45,852 nucleotides of DNA, from positions 1 to 45,852 of the forward strand of contig DASYNF010000077.1 of assembly GCA_036008685.1 (NCBI GenBank). Reading direction: 5' to 3'. A program made the translations under genes and the position numbers. Position 1 is the stretch's first letter, and every line of letters begins with the position of its first letter. This document shows positions 1 to 6,498 of this stretch, piece after piece. A model generated the notes under the pieces. That model was not told the origin of the DNA. It saw only the letters and a program-made list of their open reading frames with translations, and searched no databases. This DNA is from Actinomadura_C sp036008685. GTDB taxonomy: Bacteria; Actinomycetota; Actinomycetes; Streptosporangiales; Streptosporangiaceae.

Positions 1-237
1 CGACCGTGGGGGACAGCCGGGCGGCGGGCATCGCGGGATAGAGGCCGGCGAGCGTGCCGATGGCGAGCGTCGCGGCCACTCCCCCGCCGAGGGCCCACAG
101 CGGCACGACCGGCGGCCAGTGCCTGTAGGCGGCGAAGGCCACCGTGGCCATGGCGCCCAGGACGGCACCCGCGATCCCGCCCAGCACCGACAGCAGCAGG
201 GACTCCGTGAGGAACTGCACGCGAACCTGCCCCTTCA
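1..237 (-). pseudogene. ABC transporter permease (FtsX/MacB type), C-terminal remnant
   Basis: Reading the minus strand from about 237 to the window edge gives VKGQVRVQFLTESLLLSVLGG, then a second hydrophobic segment and a GLYPAMPAARLSPTV-like tail. This is the typical C-terminal end of FtsX-domain permeases of MacB/YknZ-type exporters, where the 'RxQFLTESLLLS' helix follows the large extracytoplasmic loop. The N-terminal helix, the loop and the partner ATPase gene that normally precede it are absent. The frame is entered directly from the membrane-fusion-protein remnant, so an internal deletion has removed the whole ATPase gene and most of the permease. The piece runs off the left edge, so its stop is not seen. 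Family assignment is from the motif pattern; the loss of function is inferred. Confidence 0.62.
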
Positions 238-545
238 CACCGCGCCAGCAGGGCCTCGACCGGCACCGACAGCACCCCCTCGTGGCGCTCGCTCTCCAGC
301 TCGACGGTGACCGGTGCCTCGTCGAGGCGCCCGGTGCCCGAGTGCCCAGGGAGATCTCCACGTCCACGGTCGTCCGCTCGTCCTGCTGCGTGCCGGTCTG
401 CCGTGCCACGGTGCCGACCGAGACGATCCGGCCTTTGACGGTCCGCCCGCCGGGCAGCTCGACGGTCGCCGTGGCCCCCTTGTGCGCCAGGTCCTGCTTG
501 TCGGCGTCGAGGTCCACGTGCACGATCCGCCCGGTGCGAACCGGC
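232..545 (-). pseudogene. HlyD/peptidoglycan-binding-type membrane fusion protein, internal remnant with frameshift
   Basis: The minus strand reads GRIVHVDLDADKQDLAHKG, ATVELPGGRTVKGRIVSVGTV, then after a frame change near 340-350 GRLDEAPVTVELESERHEG and VLSVPVEALLA. These are the C-terminal beta-barrel and membrane-proximal segments of the fusion proteins that pair with MacB-like exporters in actinobacteria. The N-terminal half (signal anchor, lipoyl-like and peptidoglycan-binding-like parts) and the extreme C-terminus are missing. The piece needs one frameshift to be read and is fused to a lipoprotein start upstream and a permease end downstream, so it cannot make a working protein. Confidence 0.62.
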
Positions 546-842
546 GGCCGCCTCCCGGGCCTCCTCGATCTTCGCCTGGTTCATCTGCCCGGGCTTGCCG
601 CGAATGGCGAAGCTCCCGTCCGGCCCCGGATCGGGCATGTCGACGCCGTGCTTCCGCATGCACTGCGCGAACTTCAGCTGGGCGTCCTTGGGGTCCAGCG
701 GCTGTGAGACGGCGGCCGCCGGGGTCTTCGCCCCGGCCCCGCCCGCGCTGGCCACTCCGTCGCCCCGGGCGCCGCCCCCGCACGCCGCCAGTCCCAGTAC
801 GGCCGGGATCACCACGGCCGGCCCCCATCCATGGGTTCTCAT
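540..842 (-). pseudogene. Small lipoprotein of an efflux cassette, N-terminal remnant
   Basis: The ATG at 842 follows GGAGG with good spacing. The product begins with a lipoprotein signal (MRTHGWGPAVVIPAVLGLAAC, lipobox LAAC with Cys21), then a Gly/Ala linker and the segment KFAQCMRKHGVDMPDPGPDG. That 'FAQCMR-HGVDMPDP' pattern belongs to small actinobacterial lipoproteins (usually about 150-200 residues, with the motif repeated) encoded just upstream of a membrane fusion protein and an ABC exporter. After EEAREAA, near 540-550, the sequence switches to the fusion-protein frame, so the second half is lost. Its leader carries a GTTTAAC-type repeat (901-919) shared with the nearby regulator. The start is probably still expressed, but the product would be a short chimera. 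Confidence 0.62.
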
Positions 843-900
843 CTTCGCCTCCACGCCGATGGTCGCTCGCCACCGCTGGAGGCCATTGCAGCCCGGAGGG

Positions 901-919
901 GGTTAAACCCGCGTTAGCC
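901..919 (-). promoter_or_regulatory. Direct-repeat response-regulator box before the lipoprotein remnant
   Basis: On the minus strand this reads GGCTAACGCGGGTTTAACC, two GGYTWAAC-like half-sites on a 10-bp period, 59 bp upstream of the lipoprotein start. The same arrangement, GGTTTATCGAGGTTTAACG, lies before the response regulator (1827-1845). Tandem half-sites one helical turn apart are typical of OmpR-family regulators. That this is the cognate site is inferred from the shared motif and gene context. Confidence 0.5.
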
Positions 920-965
920 GTGAAAACGCGCGCCGGCCGTGAATCCGAACCCCCCGGAAACGCGA

Positions 966-1013
966 TGGCGCACCGGGGTCCCGCATCGGCGGATGCGGGA
1001 CCCCGGTGCGCCA
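966..1013. terminator. 22-bp perfect hairpin with GGCG tetraloop
   Basis: A perfect inverted repeat: left arm 966-987 (TGGCGCACCGGGGTCCCGCA then TC), loop GGCG, right arm 992-1013. It lies just past the stop of the minus-strand collagen-like gene and before the lipoprotein remnant, where a factor-independent or processing hairpin is expected. There is no T-tract, which is common for actinobacterial terminators. Confidence 0.7.
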
Positions 1014-1053
1014 CCCACAGGGGCGGCGATCGTACGGCCGGACCGGCCTTCGA

Positions 1054-1398
1054 TCACCCGGTGCCGGCCGGCGTGCGAGTCGGCGTGCCGGTCTCCGTCG
1101 CCAGGGGGATCCCCTTCACTTCCTTCTCCTTCTGTTGGCCGTTGTCGCCACCGAGGCCCCCGGGGCCTCCAGGGCTACCGGTGCCATCGGACTTGCCGGC
1201 GCTACCGGGGCTGCCAGGGCTGCCGGGGCTCTTGGTGCTGCCGGTGCCATCGGAGCCGCCGTCGGTGTCGTACAGCACCTTCTGCGGAGCGACCACCACC
1301 TCGGCGCTACCGGGGACGGCCGCGCCGAGCGTGAGAGCGGCCGCTCCCGCGACCCCTAGACCCGACAGCACGAAGGCCATGCGCCTGGAAATCTCCAT
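1054..1398 (-). CDS. Small secreted collagen-like Gly/Pro/Ser-rich protein
   Basis: This encodes 114 residues. The ATG at 1398 is chosen because GGAGGAG lies six bases upstream and a classical signal peptide begins there: positively charged start MEISRR, a hydrophobic stretch to about residue 28, and a likely AxA-type cleavage near residue 32. The mature part has a short folded-looking start (EVVVAPQKVLYDT) and then Gly-X-Y triplets (GSPGSPGSAG, GSPGGPGGLGG), followed by a charged tail (QQKEKEVKG) and a Thr/Pro-rich end. Collagen-like triplets can form trimeric stalks, but about ten triplets is very short. I recognise no named family. It is monocistronic, lies between the two halves of a decayed two-component/efflux locus and ends at a strong hairpin. 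The function is unknown. Confidence 0.6.
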   Translation of the reverse strand: MEISRRMAFVLSGLGVAGAAALTLGAAVPGSAEVVVAPQKVLYDTDGGSDGTGSTKSPGSPGSPGSAGKSDGTGSPGGPGGLGGDNGQQKEKEVKGIPLATETGTPTRTPAGTG

Positions 1399-1895
1399 GG
1401 AACTCTCCTCCTTCGATAACAAAGCCATTTCGGGAACAAAGCCGTAAAACAAGCTTGAAACCCTGCTACAACAGGGCGTCTTCATGACGCGAAGGACGTC
1501 GCGCCGGACAGCCGAGGTATCGATCCGCCGAAGGACCGACACCGAATACCGCTGTACGCCCGCCTTAATCCCCTAGGCCCTGACCTCCGAAACAACTGAA
1601 TTCCGTTCCGCTTCAGGTCGACGCCCGAACATATTCGGCGCACCGGCAGTATTCGCGAAACAAAGGCCATCTTCAGAATAATCACCACCATGCTGGAGAT
1701 CGGCTGACCAGCGATACGGGGCGATACGTCAAGCCGCTCCGTCGCACCGACCCTCCGCGGGCCACCAGGGTGCGGGCGGCTCGGCACAGGCGGCGCGGCG
1801 GCCTGATCGGGACGGACCCGGCCACGGGTTTATCGAGGTTTAACGTCCGATCGGGAAGGCTCTCCCTGGCACACCATGTTCAGGAGGGGACCGTC
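1399..1895. other. Non-coding spacer between divergent genes
   Basis: About 500 bp with lower G+C than its surroundings and no reading frame with convincing codon bias. It holds the divergent promoters of the collagen-like gene and the response regulator. The recognisable items are a short CCCTG...CAGGG inverted repeat near 1461-1477, the GTTTA direct repeat at 1828-1842 and the ribosome binding site at 1882-1889. I see nothing else that can be supported. Confidence 0.5.
1827..1845 (+). promoter_or_regulatory. GTTTA direct repeat before the response regulator
   Basis: GGTTTATCGAGGTTTAACG contains two GTTTA half-sites 10 bp apart, about 50 bp before the regulator start. It matches the repeat before the lipoprotein remnant (901-919, minus strand), so it is probably an autoregulatory OmpR-type site. 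The assignment is inferred. Confidence 0.5.
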
Positions 1896-2517
1896 ATGCG
1901 CGTGCTCGTCGTGGAGGACGAGGAACTTCTCGCGGACACGATCGCGGCGGGGCTGCGCGAGGAGGCGATCGCCGTCGACGCCGCCTATGACGGCGCCTCC
2001 GCACTGGACCGGGCCGCCTACGTCGAGTACGACGTGGTGATCCTCGACCGTGATCTCCTCGAGGTGCACGGCGATGAGGTCTGCCGGCGCCTGGTGGCCC
2101 GCCGCAGCGGCGGCCGCGTCCTGATGCTGACCGCGGCCGGCGACGTGGACCAGCGCGTGGACGGCCTCTCGCTCGGCGCCGACTACCTCGCCAAGCCGTT
2201 CGTCTTCGCCGAGCTGGTGCCGCGGGTCCGTGCGCCGGCCCGCCGCTCCGCCCCGCCCCTGCCGCCGGTGCTGGAACGATCGGGCGTCCGGCTGGATCCG
2301 CGTCGCCGTACGGTCAGCCGCGACGGGCGGCCCGTGACTCTGACGAGGAAGGAGTTCACGGTCCTGGAGGAGCTCCTGCGCGCGGACGGCGGCGTCGTGA
2401 GCGCCGAGCGCCTGCTGGACAAAGCCTGGGACGAGAACATCGACCCGTTCAGCAACATCGTCCGGGTCGCCATGGCGACGTTGCGCAGGAAGCTGGGCGC
2501 GCCGCCGGTCATCGGAG
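1896..2517 (+). pseudogene. OmpR-family response regulator, C-terminally truncated
   Basis: The ATG at 1896 follows CAGGAGGGG. Residues 1-115 form a receiver domain: acidic pocket E7/D8, phospho-acceptor D51 in VVILDRDL, T79 in LMLTAA, K100 in LAKPF. The usual GADDYLAKPF is GADYLAKPF here, one residue short. Residues about 120-206 form a winged-helix DNA-binding domain (TLTRKEFTVLEELLRADGGV ... VAMATLRRKLGAPPVI). The last ten or so residues of the wing (normally ETVPGVGYRL) are missing. From about 2514 the sequence is sensor-kinase coding read out of frame, and the open frame continues to 2960. The product would be a 354-residue chimera with a damaged wing. It probably once controlled the neighbouring lipoprotein/efflux cassette. 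Confidence 0.7.
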
Positions 2518-2960
2518 GAGACCCGGGTGCTCGCCCGGAGGCTGCTCGGCAACACCGCCCGGCACGAACGGCTCATCGAGGGCCTGCTGCTGCCGGCCCG
2601 CTCCGAACGGCAACTGACCACCCGTACGCCCGTACCTCTGCACGAGATGGTGATCACCGCGCTGGAACAGCTGACCGGGCCGGGGGCATGGTGCGGGTGC
2701 GGACCGGGACCGAGGGCGACACGGCGGTCCTGAGGGTCGACAACACCGGACCACCGGTCCCTCCGCACGAGGTGGACGGCATCTTCGAGCCGTTCCGCCG
2801 GCTGCGTGCGGACCGGATCGGCTCGTCCCAGGGGGCGGGGCTGGGCCTGTCCATCGTCCGCGCGGTCGTGGCCGCGCATGACGGCAGGATCGAGGCGGCG
2901 CCGCGGCGCGGCGGTGGGCTGGTCGTGACCCTGCGCTTTCCCGCCGCGCGTCAGCGCTGA
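2514..2960 (+). pseudogene. Sensor histidine kinase remnants (DHp helix 2 and ATPase tail)
   Basis: In one frame, 2516-2680 reads EETRVLARRLLGNTARHERL, IEGLLLPARSERQLTTRTPV, the second dimerisation helix that follows the H-box. From about 2683 the frame used by the regulator reads GGMVRVRTGTEGDTAVLRVD, NTGPPVPPHEVDGIFEPFRR, GAGLGLSIVRAVVAAHDGRI, which are the G1/F/G2 parts of the HATPase domain. The sensor domain, membrane helices, phospho-accepting His and N-box are missing. Two deletions are needed: one at the regulator junction near 2514 and one near 2676-2686. No ATP binding or phosphotransfer can be expected. The last ten bases overlap the convergent MFS gene. Confidence 0.7.
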
Positions 2961-4222
2961 GCCCCGCCGGCCGCGGGGTGGGAAGGATTCTCCAGGTCCA
3001 CGTCACGGCGCCCCTTGACAGGGAGCATCATCGCGGCGAGGACCACCAGGACGAAGACGTAGGTCACGGCCGCGGGCCAGCCGCCCCGCTCGAAGGCCAC
3101 GCCACCGCCGGAGCCTCCGACGCTGCTGCCCATGTAGTAGGCGAACAGGTACAACGCGGAGGCCTGGGCCCGCGCGGTCGTGGCTCGCGCTCCCACCCAG
3201 CCGCTGGCCACCGAGTGAGCGGCGAAGAACCCCACGGTGAAGATCAGCAGACCCGTCCCGACGACGGGGACCGAGCCGGGCAGGGTCATCACCAGCCCCG
3301 CGGCGAGGACCGCGAGGGCGCCGGCGAGGACGGCGCGCCGGCCGAACCGATCGGCGAGCCGGCCCGCCGCCGTCGAGCTCCAGGTCCCCCCGAGGTACAT
3401 CAGGAACATGAGCCCGACCACGGCCTGCGGCAGGTGGAAGGGCGGGGCAAGCAGCCGGAAGCCGAGGAAGTTGTAGACCGTCACGAATCCGGCCATGAGG
3501 AGCAGTCCCACGGCATAGACCCGCCGCAGTCCCGGGTCCCGCAGGTGGGTCCACACCGCCCGGTGATCCACCCTGGCGCGGCGGAAGAACCGGGAAGGCG
3601 GGAGCAGCGCCCAGAAGGCGAGGGTGAACGCCAGTGACACGACGGCCGTCGCCGCGAGCGCCCAGCGCCACCCCGCGAGGTCGGCCACCAGGCTCGGGAC
3701 GAGCCGGCCGAGGAGGCCGCCCACGGTGTTGCCGGCGATGTAGAGGCCCATCGCGCCCCCCAGGGCCTCCGGGTGCACCTCATCGGCGAGGTAGGCCATC
3801 GCGACCGCCGGGACACCGGCCAGGGCCAAGCCCTGGGCCGCCCGGAGGACCGCGAGGACCGGAAAGGACGGCGCCACCGGGAGCAGCAGACCCAGCACCG
3901 CCGCCAGGAGGGCGCACACGGTCATCACCCGGGTGCGCCCGTACCGCTCGGAAAGGGCGCTCACCGGGATGACCGCCAGCGCCAGCGTGCCGGTGGACAG
4001 CGACACCAGCAGGCTCACGCCGCTCGGTGAGACGGTGAACGCACGGGACAGGACCGGAAGCAGCGCCTGGGTGCAGTAGAGGGACATGAAGGTCGTCAGC
4101 CCGGCGGCGAACAACGCGAGGTTGACCCTGCGCAGCCCCGGCGAGGCGCGGCGGTGGCGCTCCGGGGTGGACGCCGTGAGGCCGGCGTGGAGGGCTGCGT
4201 GGAGGGCGGGGACGGCGGTCAT
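2951..4222 (-). CDS. MFS drug/metabolite exporter (YnfM-like)
   Basis: This encodes 423 residues. The ATG at 4222 is preferred over the longer frame because GGAAGGAG sits just upstream. It is a twelve-helix major facilitator protein: the first helix is around LALFAAGLTTFMSLYCTQAL, the motif-A loop SERYGRTRV lies between helices 2 and 3, and the pseudo-symmetric ADRFGRRAV lies between helices 8 and 9. The sequence pattern (LLPVLSRAF, then the central loop HLRDPGLRRVYAVG) is that of the YnfM/arabinose-efflux-like branch, inner-membrane proton-driven exporters with poorly defined substrates. It is divergent from a LysR regulator, 93 bp away, an arrangement also seen for ynfM/ynfL in enterobacteria, so the regulator probably controls it. 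Substrate unknown. Confidence 0.85.
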   Translation of the reverse strand: MTAVPALHAALHAGLTASTPERHRRASPGLRRVNLALFAAGLTTFMSLYCTQALLPVLSRAFTVSPSGVSLLVSLSTGTLALAVIPVSALSERYGRTRVMTVCALLAAVLGLLLPVAPSFPVLAVLRAAQGLALAGVPAVAMAYLADEVHPEALGGAMGLYIAGNTVGGLLGRLVPSLVADLAGWRWALAATAVVSLAFTLAFWALLPPSRFFRRARVDHRAVWTHLRDPGLRRVYAVGLLLMAGFVTVYNFLGFRLLAPPFHLPQAVVGLMFLMYLGGTWSSTAAGRLADRFGRRAVLAGALAVLAAGLVMTLPGSVPVVGTGLLIFTVGFFAAHSVASGWVGARATTARAQASALYLFAYYMGSSVGGSGGGVAFERGGWPAAVTYVFVLVVLAAMMLPVKGRRDVDLENPSHPAAGGAQR

Positions 4223-4290
4223 CGGGGCTCCTTCCCGAGGTAAGGCTGCCCCGAGGGAGATCGATGCGTCCAATGAGGCTTTGACCTGCT

Positions 4291-4313
4291 ATCGATGCCG
4301 TGGAAGCATCGAT
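4291..4313. promoter_or_regulatory. LysR-type operator: ATCGATGC inverted repeat
   Basis: ATCGATGC, seven bases, GCATCGAT: a perfect 8-bp inverted repeat ending just before the LysR start. A third GATCGATGC copy lies at 4259-4267, nearer the exporter start. Multiple half-sites in a divergent promoter are the expected layout for a LysR activator that also represses itself. It overlaps a possible TTGACC -35 element at 4281. Identity as the regulator's site is inferred. Confidence 0.55.
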
Positions 4314-4315
4314 CC

Positions 4316-5221
4316 ATGGATCTCCCCACGGTTCGCTGGTTTCTGGCCGTCGCCGGCCACGGGCACATGACCGAGGCGGCCGCCGAACTCCGCATCTCCC
4401 AGCCGGGACTGTCCCGGGCGATCGCCCGCCTGGAACGGGAACTCGGTATGCCGCTCTTCGACCGGGAGGGGCGCAATCTCCGGCTGAACCGATACGGAGA
4501 GGTGTTCCGGGAGCACGCGCGCCGGCTGGTCGCCGAGGAGGAGGCGGCCAGGCGCGCGCTGGCCCAGGCCGCGGATCCCGGCCACGGGGAGATCCGGTTC
4601 GGGTTCCTGCACACCCAGGGCGCCTCGCTGGTCCCGGACCTCATCCGCCGCCATCGCCGGCGGCACCCGCGGGTGACCTTCCGGCTGCTGCAGGACAGCT
4701 CGGAGCGCATGGTCGCCGCCGTCCGCACCGGCGAGGCCGATCTGGCGATCGTCAGTCCCCGGCCCGATGACCCGGCGCTCTCCTGGCGTCCTCTGATCGT
4801 CGAACGCCTGCTCCTCGCCGTCCCGGCGGGCCACCGGCTCGCCCGGCGCTCAGGGGCCCGGCTCGCCGACGCGGCCGGGGAGCCGTTCATCGCCATGCGG
4901 CCGGGATACGGTCTGCGGACGATCACCGACGAGCTGACCCGGAAGGCCGGGATCCAGCCCGAGATCGCCTTCGAGGGTGAGGAGATCTCCACGGTCTCCG
5001 GGCTCGTGGGCGCGGGCCTCGGCGTCGCGATCGTGCCTCCACCTCCACAGGGCGAGGGAGTGCGCCACCTCCCTCTCGGCGACCCCGCGGCGAGCCGTAC
5101 GCTGGGCCTTACCTGGGTCACCGCACGCACGCGGACCCCGGCAGTGGACAACTTCCTGACCTTCGCCTCCGGGGCCCTCGATCCGCTCCCGGAGTCAGTG
5201 GTTACTGACGAGTATAATTAA
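4316..5221 (+). CDS. LysR-family transcriptional regulator
   Basis: This encodes 301 residues, the usual length for the family. The start is set at the ATG at 4316 because the conserved LysR opening MDLPTVRWFLAVAGHGHMTE begins there. Residues 1-60 form the winged helix-turn-helix (AAAELRISQPGLSRAIARLE, LGMPLFDREGRNLRL). Residues about 90-295 form the periplasmic-binding-protein-like effector domain (EIRFGFLHTQGASLVPDLIR, then GEADLAIVSPRP). It is divergent from the MFS exporter and probably regulates it, with the ATCGATGC repeats between them as candidate sites. The stop codon overlaps the operator/promoter of the following fadA gene, so the two transcription units are tightly packed. The effector is unknown. 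Confidence 0.88.
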   Translation: MDLPTVRWFLAVAGHGHMTEAAAELRISQPGLSRAIARLERELGMPLFDREGRNLRLNRYGEVFREHARRLVAEEEAARRALAQAADPGHGEIRFGFLHTQGASLVPDLIRRHRRRHPRVTFRLLQDSSERMVAAVRTGEADLAIVSPRPDDPALSWRPLIVERLLLAVPAGHRLARRSGARLADAAGEPFIAMRPGYGLRTITDELTRKAGIQPEIAFEGEEISTVSGLVGAGLGVAIVPPPPQGEGVRHLPLGDPAASRTLGLTWVTARTRTPAVDNFLTFASGALDPLPESVVTDEYN

Positions 5222-5238
5222 TGGTTACCAGCGAGTAG
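5202..5238 (+). promoter_or_regulatory. fadA promoter: TATAAT box flanked by two TAC-N6-GTA operators
   Basis: TACTGACGAGTA (5203-5214) and TACCAGCGAGTA (5226-5237) are related 12-mers 23 bp apart, and a perfect TATAAT hexamer lies at 5213-5218 between and overlapping them. The first is a palindrome with TACT/AGTA arms; the second has one mismatch. Similar TTACT...AGTA palindromes precede fatty-acid degradation genes in actinobacteria and are read by TetR-type acyl-CoA-responsive repressors (general knowledge, no specific regulator is seen here). No good -35 element is visible. Confidence 0.55.
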
Positions 5239-5295
5239 CACCTTGCTCGTGAGCACCGGCTCGCGTCGAGCCTCAGCATCGAGGGAGAACTGACC

Positions 5296-6498
5296 GTGCC
5301 TCGTACCGCACGTGACGTCGTGTTCGTCGACGGCGTACGCACGCCGTTCGGCAAGGCGGGCCCCAAGGGGGTCTACGCCGAGACCCGCGCCGACGACCTG
5401 ATCGTCCGCGCGATCCGCGAACTGATGCGCCGCAACCCGGGCCTGCCGCCAGAGCGGGTGGACGAGGTCTCGATCGCGGCCACCACCCAGACGGGCGACC
5501 AGGGCCTCACGATCGGCCGCTCCGCCGCCGTGCTCGCCGGGCTGCCCAAGTCCGTCCCCGGCTTCGCCGTCGACCGGATGTGCGCCGGGGCCATGACCGC
5601 GGTCACCACGACGGCCTCCGGCATCGCCTTCGGCGCCTACGACGTGGTCGTGGCCGGCGGCGTGGAGCACATGGGCCGCCACCCGATGGGCGAGGGCGTG
5701 GACCCGAACCCGCGGTTCCTCTCCGAGAAGCTGGTGGACCCCTCCGCCCTGGTCATGGGGATGACGGCGGAGAACCTGCACGACCGCTACCCCGAGATCA
5801 CCAAGGAGCGCGCGGACGCCTACGCGGTCCGCAGCCAGGAGAAGGTCGCCGCGGCCTACTCCGCGGGCAGGATCCAGCCCGATCTGGTGCCGACCGCGGT
5901 GCGCTCGGCGGAGAAGGGCTTCGGCCTGGCCACGCGTGACGAGCCGCCGCGTCCCGGCACCACGGCCGAGGACCTCGCCAAGCTGAAGACCCCGTTCCGG
6001 GTGCACGGCAATGTCACCGCCGGCAACGCGGCGGGCCTGAACGACGGCGCCACGGCGTGCCTGCTCATGGCGGAGGACGTGGCCGCCGAGCTCGGCCTGC
6101 GCGGCCGGATGCGCCTGGTGGACTTCGCCTTCGCCGGGGTCGAGCCGGAGGTCATGGGCATCGGGCCGGTCCCGGCGACCGAGAAGCTCCTGGCCCGCAA
6201 CTCCCTGACGATGGACGACATCGGGCTCATCGAGATCAACGAGGCCTTCGCCGTGCAGGTGCTCGCCTTCCTGGAGCACTTCAAGATCGCCGACACCGAC
6301 CCCCGGGTCAACCCATGGGGCGGCGCGATCGCCGTCGGCCACCCGCTCGCGTCCTCGGGCGTACGGCTGATGAACCAGCTGTCGCGGCTGTTCGAGGAGC
6401 GTACGGACGTGCGCTACGGCCTGACCACGATGTGCGTCGGAATGGGCATGGGCGGCACGGTTCTCTGGGAGAACGTGAACTACGAGGGGGCCAAGTGA
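5296..6498 (+). CDS. fadA: Acetyl-CoA acyltransferase (3-ketoacyl-CoA thiolase)
   Basis: This encodes 400 residues from the GTG at 5296, preceded by GAGGGAGAA. It is a thiolase of the degradative type: it cleaves 3-ketoacyl-CoA with CoA to acetyl-CoA and a shortened acyl-CoA, the last step of beta-oxidation in the cytoplasm. Visible catalytic residues are nucleophilic Cys96 in DRMCAGA, the NEAF motif at 315-318, His349 in GHPL and Cys380 in TTMCVGMGMGG. Its last four bases overlap the GTG start of fadB, so the two are translationally coupled and probably form the FadA/FadB multienzyme complex. Paired palindromes around its TATAAT box suggest repression lifted by acyl-CoA. Confidence 0.93.
   Translation: MPRTARDVVFVDGVRTPFGKAGPKGVYAETRADDLIVRAIRELMRRNPGLPPERVDEVSIAATTQTGDQGLTIGRSAAVLAGLPKSVPGFAVDRMCAGAMTAVTTTASGIAFGAYDVVVAGGVEHMGRHPMGEGVDPNPRFLSEKLVDPSALVMGMTAENLHDRYPEITKERADAYAVRSQEKVAAAYSAGRIQPDLVPTAVRSAEKGFGLATRDEPPRPGTTAEDLAKLKTPFRVHGNVTAGNAAGLNDGATACLLMAEDVAAELGLRGRMRLVDFAFAGVEPEVMGIGPVPATEKLLARNSLTMDDIGLIEINEAFAVQVLAFLEHFKIADTDPRVNPWGGAIAVGHPLASSGVRLMNQLSRLFEERTDVRYGLTTMCVGMGMGGTVLWENVNYEGAK

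Noticed and set aside
1896..2960. A novel one-protein regulator with its own ATPase domain
   Set aside because: The segment between the two domains is kinase coding read in the wrong frame, and key kinase boxes are missing, so deletion explains it better than a designed fusion.
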